DNA of 64,000 bases from Hyalangium versicolor (lineage in GTDB: Bacteria > Myxococcota > Myxococcia > Myxococcales > Myxococcaceae), in the NCBI RefSeq assembly GCF_020103695.1, contig NZ_JAHXBF010000005.1, positions 491,247-555,246 of the forward strand, given 5' to 3'. Within the stretch, counting starts at the first letter, position 1. The number at the start of each line of letters is the position of its first letter. The position numbers and the translations under genes are program-made. Below the pieces are notes generated by a model. That model searched no databases and was not told where the DNA came from. It saw only the letters and a program-made list of their open reading frames with translations. Shown piece by piece: positions 1 to 9,353 of this stretch.

Positions 1-542
1 GCCTCCTCGCCGCGAGGCGCCGGAGCTCCACCCGCCGGAGCCGCCGCCGCACCCGCGGCAGCCACCTCCGAGGCCTCCTTGGAGGTGCTCACCACCTCTT
101 CGAAGGACTTCTTGAGCGCCTCGGTGGAGATGGCATCCAGCTCCGGGTACGACTCCGCCGAGTAGCGAGCCGACCGGGCGATCCACTGCGCCATCAGAGC
201 GCCCGAGCGCAGCCGCAGGGCGCCGTGCTCCAGCGAGGCCAGCAGCCACGCGTCCTCGAACCACTGGAAGAGGCTCTCGGAGAACACCGGCCGGGCGGCA
301 TTGCCCGAGCGCAGCGCGCGCAGCGTGTCCTCCACGCGCGTCAGGACCTTGGTGCGATCCACCTGGAACTGACGAAGGATGAGCGAGGCCTCGCCCTCCT
401 CGTCCTCCAACAACTGGCGGAGCATGTGCTCGGGGATGATCTCGTAGGCGCGGGCACTGCTCGCCCGGGCGACGGCTCCCTCCAGCATGCGCGTGGCAGT
501 GGAGGTGAGACGCCGGACGAGGGTTTTCGGTTCAACACGCAT
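1..542 (-). CDS. clpV: T6SS AAA+ ATPase ClpV (TssH), N-terminal part, cut by window edge
   Basis: About 180 N-terminal residues are present. ClpV is the cytoplasmic AAA+ unfoldase that disassembles the contracted TssB-TssC sheath so that subunits can be reused. The visible part is the helical Clp N-domain (start MRVEPKTLVRRLTS, then a region around EIIPEHMLRQLLEDEEG), followed by an Ala/Gly/Pro-rich linker at the window edge; the ATPase modules lie outside, so no Walker motif can be checked. The ATG at 542 has an AGGAG sequence just upstream on the minus strand. It lies 42 bp downstream of tssG and is the last visible gene of the operon. The identity rests on the N-domain plus position; the N-domain alone is weakly diagnostic. 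Confidence 0.8.
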   Translation of the reverse strand, partial: MRVEPKTLVRRLTSTATRMLEGAVARASSARAYEIIPEHMLRQLLEDEEGEASLILRQFQVDRTKVLTRVEDTLRALRSGNAARPVFSESLFQWFEDAWLLASLEHGALRLRSGALMAQWIARSARYSAESYPELDAISTEALKKSFEEVVSTSKEASEVAAAGAAAAPAGGAPAPRGEE

Positions 543-584
543 CAGGAGGCTCCTGTACGGGTGCGAGAAAGGTTTTGTGAAACG

Positions 585-1814
585 CTAGGGGCTCGCTGGA
601 GCCCCTTGGGCCACGGGCGACGGTAGCGGAACGATCCGAGTCCTCAAGCGAGGAACCGCGGCGTGGCGTCCGCCTAGATAGGTATTGCGTCCGAGCTTGG
701 CCGGTGCCTTGGGCCCCAGGCGGAAGGCGCCCAGCACCTCCTCGCTCACGCCCAGCTCCAGGGCGCACTCGAGGGGATCGCGCACCACCAGCGTCACCAC
801 CTCGCGCACCAGCGGGCTCAGATCGCCCTCGGGCAACAGGCGGTGGTACGTGGAGCCGTCCAACGGGGCGATGCCGATGATGAACTTGCCGGCGCGATCG
901 AAGAGCTTGCCGCCGAGCATGACGTTGCGGCCCAGTTGGTAGTTGAGTTTGCCTAGCTTGGTGCGCTGCTCGGTCTCTACATCCACCCAGCTCCCGGCGA
1001 ACTGGCGGACGGAGACACGGGCCTCGCCCAGCTCGTTGCGCAGCACATCCGCCAGCGCCAGCTCCAGCGTCCGAGCCGTGCGGGCCCGCGTGGCCAGCAG
1101 CGGAGCCAGGCGCAGCAGTTGGGCCACGGACAGCCCCACCAGGGGACCGCGCTCGTATGTGTCCAGGCCGGCCAGCGCCAGCACGCGGCGGGACCACACG
1201 TCATCGCCCGCGCGCGTGGCCTCGCCCTCGGGCATGTAGCGGGACAACGCCCGGTACAGCAGCGACAGCAGCCGGTGGTGGAACAGATCCAGGAAATGCC
1301 GCCTCAGGGGCCGGTCCGGATCCTCCTGGGCGATCTCCTCGACCATGTAGCCCGGCAGCGGAGACGAAGCGCCGGTGAGCCCCAGGAACGTGGTCACCAC
1401 CTCGAAGATGTGCTTGGGACCGTTCTGATCGTCGCCCCACTCCGACACGCGCGGCACCAGCCGCACCTGGCTCACGTCTCCGGAGCTGAAGGTGAGCGAG
1501 GGATCATGCCGGAAGCGGATGGCCTCTTCCGCGGGCGGCCCATCCCCGCCCACGCGCACCGCGCTCGACGTCAGCCGCTCCAGCAGCGCCACCAGCGGCA
1601 GGAAGCGCACGTCCCCAGCGGCGAACTGGAGCGCCGCATCCAGGCGGAAGCGGACGGTCTGATCCCCGCCCCCCTGCGCCTGCACATGCATCGCGCCCGA
1701 CGTCAGCCGTTCGAGCCGGGACGCGAGCGACAGGGTCGCGAGCTCTCCGGACTCCTCGTCTGGCGACTCCTCCGCGTTCAGACGATCGGCTGACGGCCGT
1801 TGCGTGGGGGCCAC
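585..1814 (-). CDS. tssG: T6SS baseplate subunit TssG
   Basis: A 409-residue protein of the TssG (ImpH/VasB, DUF1305) family. TssG joins TssE, TssF and TssK to form the wedge of the cytoplasmic baseplate. Family-like stretches are FLGLTGASSPLPGYMVEEIA near residues 135-155 and the following FLDLFHHRLLSLLYRAL, where TssG proteins carry their most conserved block. The first ~30 residues are acidic and variable. Its start overlaps the end of tssF by 37 bp, which implies translational coupling. Length is slightly above the usual 330-380 residues because of the N-terminal extension, so a later start cannot be excluded. Confidence 0.93.
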   Translation of the reverse strand: MAPTQRPSADRLNAEESPDEESGELATLSLASRLERLTSGAMHVQAQGGGDQTVRFRLDAALQFAAGDVRFLPLVALLERLTSSAVRVGGDGPPAEEAIRFRHDPSLTFSSGDVSQVRLVPRVSEWGDDQNGPKHIFEVVTTFLGLTGASSPLPGYMVEEIAQEDPDRPLRRHFLDLFHHRLLSLLYRALSRYMPEGEATRAGDDVWSRRVLALAGLDTYERGPLVGLSVAQLLRLAPLLATRARTARTLELALADVLRNELGEARVSVRQFAGSWVDVETEQRTKLGKLNYQLGRNVMLGGKLFDRAGKFIIGIAPLDGSTYHRLLPEGDLSPLVREVVTLVVRDPLECALELGVSEEVLGAFRLGPKAPAKLGRNTYLGGRHAAVPRLRTRIVPLPSPVAQGAPASP

Positions 1815-3520
1815 CGGTACTCCACCTGAGAGGGTTGGATGCGCAGGTTCATCTCGCTGAAGGCGTTGAGGCTCACATAGGAGGCGAACATCTCATCCAG
1901 CACGGCCCCGAAAAGGAACGCGTCCCCCAGCCCGGTGAAGCCGGCCTCCTCCACGTCGACCGTCACCTGGGAGCCGCGCACGGGAGCGCCCTGCAAGAAG
2001 CGCGTGGCGGGCTTGCCCGTCACGTTGCGCAGGGACTCGACGCGGAGCTGGTTGGCGCGCGCCGCCGGCTGGTCCGCCGTCGTCTGGAAGTTGTAGAGCT
2101 CCAGCAGCGCCTTCAGTGCTCCAGGATCCATCAACGAGCGCTGGTTCAGCGCCAGGTGCGACAGCAGCCGCCAGTGCAGTTCCGAGCCCAGCGGCGGCCG
2201 CACGGGCTTGGTCACCGCCATGAGATTGCGGAACTTCGCCGTCGTGGGAGACGCGGGCGTGGGCATGCTCAGATCGCCCACCTGCAACCGCGAGGGAAGC
2301 GAGCGGTTGGTGCACGTCAGATCGATGGACAGCGTCTCCTCGGTCGCCGTGGGCATGGCGTCTCGCGGGCTGCCCAGCGACAGGAACGTGTCGATGCCGT
2401 CATTGAGGGGCGACAGCGAGCGGCGCAGCCGGAAGAACCGCGCGTTGTCTCCCTGGTTGTGCGCAAAGTCGAAGAAGGGCCGGTAGTCCAGCCGATCCGT
2501 GCGCCCGGCTTGCAGGCCGGTGACGGTGTCCACCGAGTAGACCTCCATGTGCTCGGGGTCCAACCCGGCGGCGCGCAGCAGGTGCTCGTGCCCCATCGTC
2601 CCCACCCGGATGGGATCCGAGGACGTGGTGAACAGGTTCACCACCGGCGCGCAGTGCAGCTTGAAGATGTCCTTGGGCACGCGCCCGGGCAGCGGCGGCG
2701 GCCGCTCGAACTCGAAGGCCACCTCCAGCCGCTGTCCCGTAATGGACGCGGCGGCCTGCAGCCCGCGCACCTCGATGAAGAGGAATTTCTGCGGCAGCGT
2801 GAAGTACTCCTGCAGCAGCCGGTAGCCCTCGGGAGCGCGCGCCGGCCACGGCAGCAGCTGATCCTCGGGAGCAAACCCCACCGCGCGAACGCACGAGGGC
2901 GGCAGCCGCACCGGCTCGCTGCCCGCCGCGCCGCGCACCAGCACCGACTTGCAGTGCCGCAGCAGCCACACCAGCAGCGTGGAGCTCACCGCCGGCTCGC
3001 CGTGGATGAAGAGCGAGAAGCCCTCCTCCTGGAAGATCTCACTGCGCCCCTGCTCGGCCACCTGGAACTGCACGCGCAGCACCGGCGCCAGTTGCGTGGA
3101 CTGATCCAACACCGTGTCCACCAGCGTCAGTGGCAGCAGATCCACCGGCCGCGTGGTGCGGAACACGCACGTCGTCCCATCCACCGGCTTGGAGCCCACC
3201 TCCGCGCCCGCGGGAATCCGCGAACGCCCGCGCAACAACCGCGCATGAGGGCTGAACTCCACCACCGAGCACGCGGGCAGCACGCGCAGGTAGTGCGGCA
3301 ACAACAGGTCCACCAGTCCGTGGACCACCTCGGGCACCGCGTCGTCGATGCGCTCGCGGATGCGAGCCGTCAGGAACGCGAAGCCCTCCAGCAGCCGCTC
3401 CACGTCTGGATCGCCGCCGCGCTCCACGAGCATGCCGGCCAGCGCGGGGTTGGCGCTGCCGAATGCCTTCCCCATCTCTCGAAGATATGCGAGCTCGCTC
3501 TGGTAGTACTTGCTGAACAC
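1778..3520 (-). CDS. tssF: T6SS baseplate subunit TssF
   Basis: A 580-residue TssF (ImpG/VasA, DUF879) protein. The N-terminus MFSKYYQSELAYLREMGK is the classic family opening, followed by ERLLEGFAFLTARIRERIDD. In the family, two copies of TssF with one TssG form the core of each baseplate wedge and bind TssK. Length is typical (~580-620). It sits between tssE (28 bp upstream) and tssG (overlapping), the common E-F-G order. No motif is missing. Confidence 0.95.
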   Translation of the reverse strand: MFSKYYQSELAYLREMGKAFGSANPALAGMLVERGGDPDVERLLEGFAFLTARIRERIDDAVPEVVHGLVDLLLPHYLRVLPACSVVEFSPHARLLRGRSRIPAGAEVGSKPVDGTTCVFRTTRPVDLLPLTLVDTVLDQSTQLAPVLRVQFQVAEQGRSEIFQEEGFSLFIHGEPAVSSTLLVWLLRHCKSVLVRGAAGSEPVRLPPSCVRAVGFAPEDQLLPWPARAPEGYRLLQEYFTLPQKFLFIEVRGLQAAASITGQRLEVAFEFERPPPLPGRVPKDIFKLHCAPVVNLFTTSSDPIRVGTMGHEHLLRAAGLDPEHMEVYSVDTVTGLQAGRTDRLDYRPFFDFAHNQGDNARFFRLRRSLSPLNDGIDTFLSLGSPRDAMPTATEETLSIDLTCTNRSLPSRLQVGDLSMPTPASPTTAKFRNLMAVTKPVRPPLGSELHWRLLSHLALNQRSLMDPGALKALLELYNFQTTADQPAARANQLRVESLRNVTGKPATRFLQGAPVRGSQVTVDVEEAGFTGLGDAFLFGAVLDEMFASYVSLNAFSEMNLRIQPSQVEYRWPPRNGRQPIV

Positions 3521-3548
3521 CCGTGGCTCCCGCCTGTCACCGGCACGC

Positions 3549-3941
3549 TCACCAGACTTCGACCTTGCCGCCCGAAGTCATCTGCGTGCGGAACCGCAGC
3601 ACGCCTCGGGCGTTCCTGTCCGCGGGCTGCGCGGTGATCTCGAACCGCACCACCAGCGGATCCTCGTCCGGCACGTGACGGACGCTGACGTTGCGCAGGC
3701 GCGGCTCGTACTCGAGCACCGTGGCGCGAATGGTCGCCTGCAACGTCTGAATGGCCGACGGAAAGGAGTGAACCAAGTCCGAGAAGTCCACCACTCCGAA
3801 AGTCGGCACCGTGACCGAGTCTCCTTTGCGCGTATTGAGCAATACCCGCAAGTGCTCGATGATGGAGGAGGAGACGTCCGCGTTTCGCGAGGACGTCCCT
3901 TCCTCCGACTCGATTCGTGACAGAAGCCCGCGCCCCGCCAC
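3549..3941 (-). CDS. tssE: T6SS baseplate subunit TssE (gp25-like)
   Basis: About 130 residues of the GPW/gp25 family, the phage T4 gp25 homologue that nucleates sheath polymerisation at the baseplate. Recognisable features are a Ser/Gly N-terminus leading to GLLSRIE, a middle region with VPTFGVVDFSDLV, and the C-terminal EPRLRNVSV block that holds the conserved Arg of the family. I chose the GTG at 3941 because GGGAGG lies 8 nt upstream; an in-frame GTG at 3968 would add nine residues with a weaker ribosome-binding site. It lies between hcp (68 bp upstream) and tssF. Confidence 0.92.
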   Translation of the reverse strand: MAGRGLLSRIESEEGTSSRNADVSSSIIEHLRVLLNTRKGDSVTVPTFGVVDFSDLVHSFPSAIQTLQATIRATVLEYEPRLRNVSVRHVPDEDPLVVRFEITAQPADRNARGVLRFRTQMTSGGKVEVW

Positions 3942-4009
3942 TGTCGTGTCCTCCCGAGTCCTGCCCACCGCGCTTCCGCTTCAACCCGGAGAGCGGCGAG
4001 CCAGCAGAC

Positions 4010-4501
4010 TCAGCGCTGCGCGTCCCAGGTGTCCTCGTGCGTCACGCCACCGTTGGTGTACGTCCAACCGATGGTGTGGAACACGAAGGTGATCTCCTCG
4101 AGGGGCGGCTCGGTGGAGCTGGCCGGCACGAGGGTGTCGGGGACCAGCTGCTTCATGCTGGCGATGCGGCCCTTCTTGAAGTTCACCGTGTAGAACTGCT
4201 CGGTGGTGCCGTCACCGGTGGGGTTCGGGCGGAAGAACTTGAAGGTGGCCTCGACGGCCTGGTTCTCCGTCAGCGCCTTCATCAGCAGCGGCGAGGACTT
4301 GTCGATGCGCTTACGGATGAGCAGCGGCTGGTACTGGCGGCGGCCAGTGGCCAGGCTGGAGCCGGCCTCGCGCGCGGTGATGACGGACTGCTCGTAGTAG
4401 ACGCACTCGATGGAATCCTGGCGTCCGAGGCTCACCTGGGTGCTCTCACCCTTGATGTCCGTCCCGTTCGCCTTGAGGTAAAGGTGTACTGTCTCGGCCA
4501 T
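4010..4501 (-). CDS. hcp: T6SS inner tube protein Hcp (TssD)
   Basis: A 163-residue Hcp-family protein, the hexameric-ring building block of the expelled tube and a chaperone for some effectors. It begins MAETVHLYLKANGTDIKGES, and FVFHTIGWTYTNGGVTHEDTW near the C-terminus matches the family. The ATG at 4501 was chosen over longer in-frame options because AAGGAG lies 6-11 nt upstream. A strong hairpin separates it from tssC, which could allow hcp to be expressed at a different level from the sheath genes. Confidence 0.95.
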   Translation of the reverse strand: MAETVHLYLKANGTDIKGESTQVSLGRQDSIECVYYEQSVITAREAGSSLATGRRQYQPLLIRKRIDKSSPLLMKALTENQAVEATFKFFRPNPTGDGTTEQFYTVNFKKGRIASMKQLVPDTLVPASSTEPPLEEITFVFHTIGWTYTNGGVTHEDTWDAQR

Positions 4502-4635
4502 GGCTCTCTTCTCCTTCTTCGACTGCTCGTTTGGTGACTGACTACCCGGGACGATGAGCTGTCTCGGAGGGCCCCCCTCCCTGGTGAGCCCGGAACTGCC
4601 AATGTAGCCGCCGGATCCCACATCCCCGGCCGCTT

Positions 4636-4668
4636 GGGGCGCCATTAGGGATTTCCCTTAGGCGCCCC
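4636..4668 (-). promoter_or_regulatory. Intercistronic hairpin between tssC and hcp
   Basis: GGGGCGCC (4636-4643) pairs perfectly with GGCGCCCC (4661-4668). The interior (TTAGGGA-TT-TCCCTTA) forms a further inner stem with one mismatch. On the transcribed strand it starts about 9 nt after the tssC stop. No T-run follows, so it looks more like an mRNA stabilising or processing element, or a partial attenuator, than a full terminator. Confidence 0.55.
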
Positions 4669-4676
4669 CACAGCCG

Positions 4677-6161
4677 CTATTCCTTGTCGAGCTTGCCGAC
4701 GAGGGACAGCGTGAAGGATGCGCCCATGTACTTGAAGTGCGGGCGCACCTGGAGGTTGCAGCGGTACCAACCGGGCTGGCCCTCCACATCTTCCACCTTG
4801 ATCTTCGCCGTGCGCAGCGGGCGCTTGGAGCGCACCGAGGGCGCCGGATCATCCATGTCCGCCACGTACTGGCCGATCCACTGGTTGAGCTCACGCTCCA
4901 GATCCGAGCGCTCCTTCCAGCTGCCGATCTGCTCGCGCTGCAGCACCTTCAGGTAGTGCGACAGGCGGGACATGATGAACATGTACGGCAGCTGCGTGCC
5001 CAGGCGGTAGTTCGTCTCGGCCTGCTTGCCCTCGGGGCTGTTGCCGAAGAACTTGGGCTTCTGCACGGAGTTGGCCGAGAAGAAGGCGGCGTTGTCCGAC
5101 TCCTTCCGGAACACCATGCCGATGAAGCCCTCCTCGGACAGCTCATACTCGCGGCGCTCGGTGAGGAGCACCTCGGTGGGGATCTTCGTCTGGATCTCGC
5201 CCATGGCCTCGTACTGGTGCAGCGGCAGGCTCTCCACCGCGCCACCCGCCTGCGGGCCGATGATGTTCGGGCACCAGCGGAACTTGGCGAACGAATCCAC
5301 GATGCGGCTGGTCAGCGCGATGGAGGCATGGCCCCACAGGTAGCGATCGTGCTGGCCGACGACATCCTCGTTGAAGTTGAAGGACTTCACCGAGATCGTC
5401 TTCTCGCCGTAGGGCAGCCGCAGCAGGAAGCGCGGCATGGCCAGGCCCACGTAGCGCGCGTCCTCGCTCTCGCGGAAGCTGTGCCAGCGCGCGTACTGCG
5501 GACCCTCGAACAGCGATTTCAGGTCCTTGAGGCCCGGCAGCTTCAGGAAGGACGTCTCGCCGAAGAACTCCGGCGACGCGTTGGCGATGAACGGCGTGTG
5601 CGCCATGGCCGCCACGGCCGCGCACTTCTGCAGCAGGGCCACGTCCTCCGGGCCGGGCCCGAAGTCGAAGTTGGCGCAGATGGAGCCGTAGGGCTTGCCA
5701 CCGAAGACGCCGTACTCGTTGGAGTACACCAGCCGGTAGAGGCCGGACTTCACCGTCTCCGGAGCGTCCTCGAAGTCCGTGAGCAGGTCTTCCTTGGTGG
5801 CATTCAGCATCTCCACCTTGATGTTCTCGCGGAAGTCCGTGCGATCGATCAGGAACTTCAGCCCGCGCCAGGCGGACTCGAGCGCCTGGAGCTTGGGGTG
5901 GTGGAGGATCTCGTTGACCTGCGCGCTGAGGCGGGCATCCACCTCGGCGATCATCGCGTCCACCAGGGCCTTGTCCACGCGCTCCGCGGAGCGGCCCGGG
6001 GCCAGCATCTCCGCGATGAAGGCCTGCACTCCCTTCCGGGCGACGTCATAGCCGTCGTCGCTCGGCTTCATCTTGGTCTCGGCAAGGATCTCGTCGAGCA
6101 GGGAGTTCTGGGTCTCGACAGTCGTTGCGGCGGCAGTACCCGCCTTGGCATCAGTGCTCAT
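4677..6161 (-). CDS. tssC: T6SS contractile sheath large subunit TssC (VipB)
   Basis: A 494-residue TssC. With TssB it forms the contractile sheath around the Hcp tube. Family-specific blocks include ESAWRGLKFLIDRTDFRENI near residue 95-115, the FGGKPYGSICANFDFGPGPED region, and a C-terminal domain ending SFTLSLVGKLDKE. Length is exactly typical. It starts 36 bp after tssB with AGAGG about 11 nt upstream of the ATG. Confidence 0.97.
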   Translation of the reverse strand: MSTDAKAGTAAATTVETQNSLLDEILAETKMKPSDDGYDVARKGVQAFIAEMLAPGRSAERVDKALVDAMIAEVDARLSAQVNEILHHPKLQALESAWRGLKFLIDRTDFRENIKVEMLNATKEDLLTDFEDAPETVKSGLYRLVYSNEYGVFGGKPYGSICANFDFGPGPEDVALLQKCAAVAAMAHTPFIANASPEFFGETSFLKLPGLKDLKSLFEGPQYARWHSFRESEDARYVGLAMPRFLLRLPYGEKTISVKSFNFNEDVVGQHDRYLWGHASIALTSRIVDSFAKFRWCPNIIGPQAGGAVESLPLHQYEAMGEIQTKIPTEVLLTERREYELSEEGFIGMVFRKESDNAAFFSANSVQKPKFFGNSPEGKQAETNYRLGTQLPYMFIMSRLSHYLKVLQREQIGSWKERSDLERELNQWIGQYVADMDDPAPSVRSKRPLRTAKIKVEDVEGQPGWYRCNLQVRPHFKYMGASFTLSLVGKLDKE

Positions 6162-6197
6162 CCGTGTTCACGCCTCTCTGTGCTTGCGCGGCGGTGG

Positions 6198-6689
6198 CTA
6201 CTTCTTCTCGCCCAGTCCGAGCTCCGCCATGAGCTTCTGGCGGCCCTCGGTGTCTCCGAGCAGCGCCTGGATCTTCTTGCGGAAGGCCGGCACGTTGCCC
6301 AGAGGACCCTTGAGGGCGTTGAGCGCGGCGCGCAGCTCGAGCAACTGCTTGAGCTGGGGCACCTGGTTGACGATCCCCTCGGGGGTGAAGTCCGCGAGGG
6401 TCGAGAACTTCAGCGCCACCGACATCTCCGCGCCCTTCTCGTTGGAGAGCTTGTCAGCGACGTTGATGTCCAGCCCGAGGTTCTGCTTGGACATCACCTC
6501 GTTGAAGTTGGACTTGTCGATGTTGATGGGCGCCCGCTCTTCGACGGGGCGATCATCCTTGCGGCCGGTGTAATCCCCCACCATGAGGATCTTGAGCGGC
6601 AGCTCGACTTCGGCCTGCGCGCCTCCGGTCTCGGACTTGTAGACGATGTTGACGCGTTCTTTCGGCGCGACAGACCCTTCCTTGCTCAC
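6198..6689 (-). CDS. tssB: T6SS contractile sheath small subunit TssB (VipA)
   Basis: A 163-residue TssB family protein. It carries the hallmark VNIVYKSETGGAQAEVELPLKILMVGDYTG at the N-terminus (shown here only as the family's opening β-strands) and a C-terminal helix that in the family is recognised by ClpV after contraction. The GTG start at 6689 is preceded by AGGAGG at good spacing (about 8 nt). It lies 64 bp after tssA and 36 bp before tssC. Confidence 0.96.
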   Translation of the reverse strand: MSKEGSVAPKERVNIVYKSETGGAQAEVELPLKILMVGDYTGRKDDRPVEERAPINIDKSNFNEVMSKQNLGLDINVADKLSNEKGAEMSVALKFSTLADFTPEGIVNQVPQLKQLLELRAALNALKGPLGNVPAFRKKIQALLGDTEGRQKLMAELGLGEKK

Positions 6690-6753
6690 CTCGTGACCTC
6701 CTGGTTGGGAACTCGTTGATCCCGCGCGGACTCACCGTAAGAGGCCCCCCCTC

Positions 6754-8391
6754 TCACAGAGACACCCTCAGGGCAGCGCTGGGATCGATCAGGCATAGAC
6801 GATGATACCGGGCGTTGAACTCCGACACCAGACCTTCAGCCGCTTTGGGCTGAGGGCGGGAAACCCCTAACAAACCTTCCAGACACTCGGCGGTGAGCGC
6901 TGGCTCCCACACATCCAACCCCCGCTCGACCGCCTCGCGATCGAGCGCCTCGTAGAGGGCGCGCGCTACATTACCCTGGCCGCTGGCAGCGCAAAGTTTT
7001 GCGAGAGCAAGTCTGGCTTTGAAGCGCTTGCGGCTGGAGCTGGCCTCCTGCACGCGCTTCTGGAGCAGGGCGATGGCCTCGGGGGCCTTGCCGCCCCCCA
7101 GGAGCTTGCGCGCCTCCGAGAGCGCGGCGGCCTCATCATCCCCTTCCCCAGGATCTGACGCGTTGGATGCGGGAGCACTACCTGACGCGGCGGCCGGAGC
7201 CAGTTCGGACTCCAGCCAGGCCCGAGTTTCTCCGTTGGCCGAGGGCGATCCATCCCCGAACAGGAACTTGGGGACGGCGGGCATGCGCTTGAGCCACGCG
7301 CCCAGCTCGACGAGCAGCGACTGACGGGCGGGCCCGAAGGTGGGACCCAGCTCGGCCAGTGCTCGGGCGCTCAAGTAGTGCAGATCCACCCAGAAGCGGT
7401 GCTGCATCAGCGCGGACTCGGACTCCTCCAGCACTTCGGCCCACTTGCCGTTCTGCGCCATCTTCTCGAGCTGCGTGCGCAGCGCCGGGGGCGGTGCGGG
7501 GATGGACGTCTTCCCGCTGGCATCCGAAGGCGGCGGCTGCACCAGGTGCAGATACAGACCGACGCGCAGCATCCGGTAGGACTGCGGATCGGTGGCCACC
7601 GCGCGACGCAGCGTGCCCGCCGCGCTCGCCAACGCCGAGCCTGTCTGGCGAAGGAAGTCGGTGACACCCTCGGCGCCGGACATCGTCGCCACCGGAGGCG
7701 TGCTGATGGCCGCGGGCGGAGGCGCCGCTGCGGGCACCGACACCGGAGCAATGGAGGGCGGCGGAGGAACCGTGGTGGTGGGCTTCGTCTCGACGGGAGG
7801 CGGAGGCGGAGGCGGAGGGGCATCCGCGGGCAGCGAGGCCTTGAGGCGCTGGACGCTCTCCAGCAGCGGCCGGATGGCGGGACCATTGGCCTCGAACTTC
7901 TGCCGGGACACCTCAGCCAGACGCGCGGCGGCGACATCGAGCGCCTCGACGCGCTCGCGAGCTCCACCATCCAACTGCGTATCGCCCAGCGGCTTGGCCG
8001 TGCGCTCGATGAGCCAACCCAACGCGTTGACGCGGCCACGCAGACGCGCCAGCTCGGGGAAAAGGCCCTGCCAGTACCGATCCATCAGCTCGGAGACGAC
8101 GACGAGCCCGGTGGCGAGCCCATCCAATCCCTGGGTCTGATACAGGCCATAGGCCAGGTACGTGGCGATGCGCAGATCCTTGGAGACGGACTGGAGCACC
8201 TTGCCGCTGGAGTCCAGCACCATGTTCCAGTCGATCGCGCCACCCGTCACGGCCTCGAGCTTGGCCATCTCGGTCACGACGGCCTCGTACTGAGGATTCG
8301 TCTTCGCGTTCGCGCCCGCCGGGGCCGCTGCGGAGCAGGGCTCGATCCAGTTCTTCGCCTTCTCTCGGAGTTGTTCGATCGAGACTGCCAT
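6754..8391 (-). CDS. tssA: T6SS sheath-cap/priming protein TssA
   Basis: A 545-residue TssA-type protein (ImpA N-terminal family). In the family it coordinates tube and sheath growth from the baseplate or distal end. The N-terminal domain (about residues 10-120, including EPCSAAAPAGANAKTNPQYE and GLYQTQGLDGLATGL) is followed by a Pro/Ala/Val-rich linker at about 195-240 that includes a run of eight prolines, then a helical repeat-like C-terminal domain (about 245-545). The ATG at 8391 has GGGGGAGAAG upstream. It lies 26 bp after tagF. Confidence 0.92.
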   Translation of the reverse strand: MAVSIEQLREKAKNWIEPCSAAAPAGANAKTNPQYEAVVTEMAKLEAVTGGAIDWNMVLDSSGKVLQSVSKDLRIATYLAYGLYQTQGLDGLATGLVVVSELMDRYWQGLFPELARLRGRVNALGWLIERTAKPLGDTQLDGGARERVEALDVAAARLAEVSRQKFEANGPAIRPLLESVQRLKASLPADAPPPPPPPPVETKPTTTVPPPPSIAPVSVPAAAPPPAAISTPPVATMSGAEGVTDFLRQTGSALASAAGTLRRAVATDPQSYRMLRVGLYLHLVQPPPSDASGKTSIPAPPPALRTQLEKMAQNGKWAEVLEESESALMQHRFWVDLHYLSARALAELGPTFGPARQSLLVELGAWLKRMPAVPKFLFGDGSPSANGETRAWLESELAPAAASGSAPASNASDPGEGDDEAAALSEARKLLGGGKAPEAIALLQKRVQEASSSRKRFKARLALAKLCAASGQGNVARALYEALDREAVERGLDVWEPALTAECLEGLLGVSRPQPKAAEGLVSEFNARYHRLCLIDPSAALRVSL

Positions 8392-8417
8392 GTCACTTCT
8401 CCCCCGTTGGACTCCAC

Positions 8418-9353
8418 TCAGCTGGCGAATGCCAGGATCACCGATTCCGCCGTGGAGCTTGCGTCATCCAGGGCCTGACGCTGTTTTGAATTGAGAGCCT
8501 GCTTCGCTGTTTCAATGGCGTTGGTGGCCTTGGTCCGCAGCGGCCACAGCTTCATGCTGGAGTGCTCGCGCTTGGCCAGGTGCAGCAGCAGCGTCGACGA
8601 CGGCGGACCCAGTGACACCAGCAACCGCGGGCTCGGGCCCATGTGCCAGAAGAGCGCCGGCGTCATCCCGCGCCACTGCAACATCCGCCGCGCCATCTCC
8701 ACCCACGGATACGGCCCCGTAACCTCCGGGAAGGGACAGTCCAGCGTGACGCCGGGCTTGGAGGGCTCCTTCCCGCGCTCGGCCGCGCACGCCATCATGA
8801 AGGTGCGGAAGGCGTAGTACTGGGCACCCGGAGGAGCACCGTCGCCGGTGAACTGCCCCACCAGCGCGGAGGCCGGAGCCGCCACCGCCCTGCGCCGGTA
8901 CGTGTCCGCGGCGGAGGCATCTCCCGCGGCGTGAGGCCCCAACCCCTCCAGGCGCTTCATCAGATCGTCCGCGGAGAGCTTCGCCGCGTCCGCCAGGAAC
9001 TTGCGCGCCTCGGCGAAGAAGGCCTGGTGCGAGCCGTGCAGCGTGGCGGCATTGCCAGACACAGGGCCCAGCTCCAGCGGCACGTAGACGCAGAGGGGGA
9101 ACTGGCGCCCCACCTTGTCACTGCTGGGGGCCATCATCCCCACCAGCGCCTGACGGCCACCGGCGGCGGTGTAGACGAAACAGATGGGCTCGGCAGGCAG
9201 CGTGAGGTTGGCGCGACGAACGGCCTCGTGCCCCTCCTCCAGCCACTTGTGGAACTGCGCCGAGACAGGATCCGCGGCGTTCCAGCGGATGAAGTCTCCC
9301 TGACATGGCGCCTTGCCCAGCAGCGCCACGGCGTTGGCTTTCACCCCGAACAT
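8418..9353 (-). CDS. tagF: T6SS-associated protein TagF (DUF2094)
   Basis: About 311 residues. The N-terminal half is the TagF/ImpM domain, with the family signature GKAPCQGDFIRWNA just after the start and QFPLCVYVPLE downstream. TagF acts in some bacteria as a post-translational repressor of T6SS assembly. The ATG at 9353 was selected because GGAAGGGGGG precedes it; longer in-frame reading upstream would run through the end of tssM. The two genes overlap by 13 bp. No PppA phosphatase is fused or adjacent, as happens in some systems. Confidence 0.88.
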   Translation of the reverse strand: MFGVKANAVALLGKAPCQGDFIRWNAADPVSAQFHKWLEEGHEAVRRANLTLPAEPICFVYTAAGGRQALVGMMAPSSDKVGRQFPLCVYVPLELGPVSGNAATLHGSHQAFFAEARKFLADAAKLSADDLMKRLEGLGPHAAGDASAADTYRRRAVAAPASALVGQFTGDGAPPGAQYYAFRTFMMACAAERGKEPSKPGVTLDCPFPEVTGPYPWVEMARRMLQWRGMTPALFWHMGPSPRLLVSLGPPSSTLLLHLAKREHSSMKLWPLRTKATNAIETAKQALNSKQRQALDDASSTAESVILAFAS

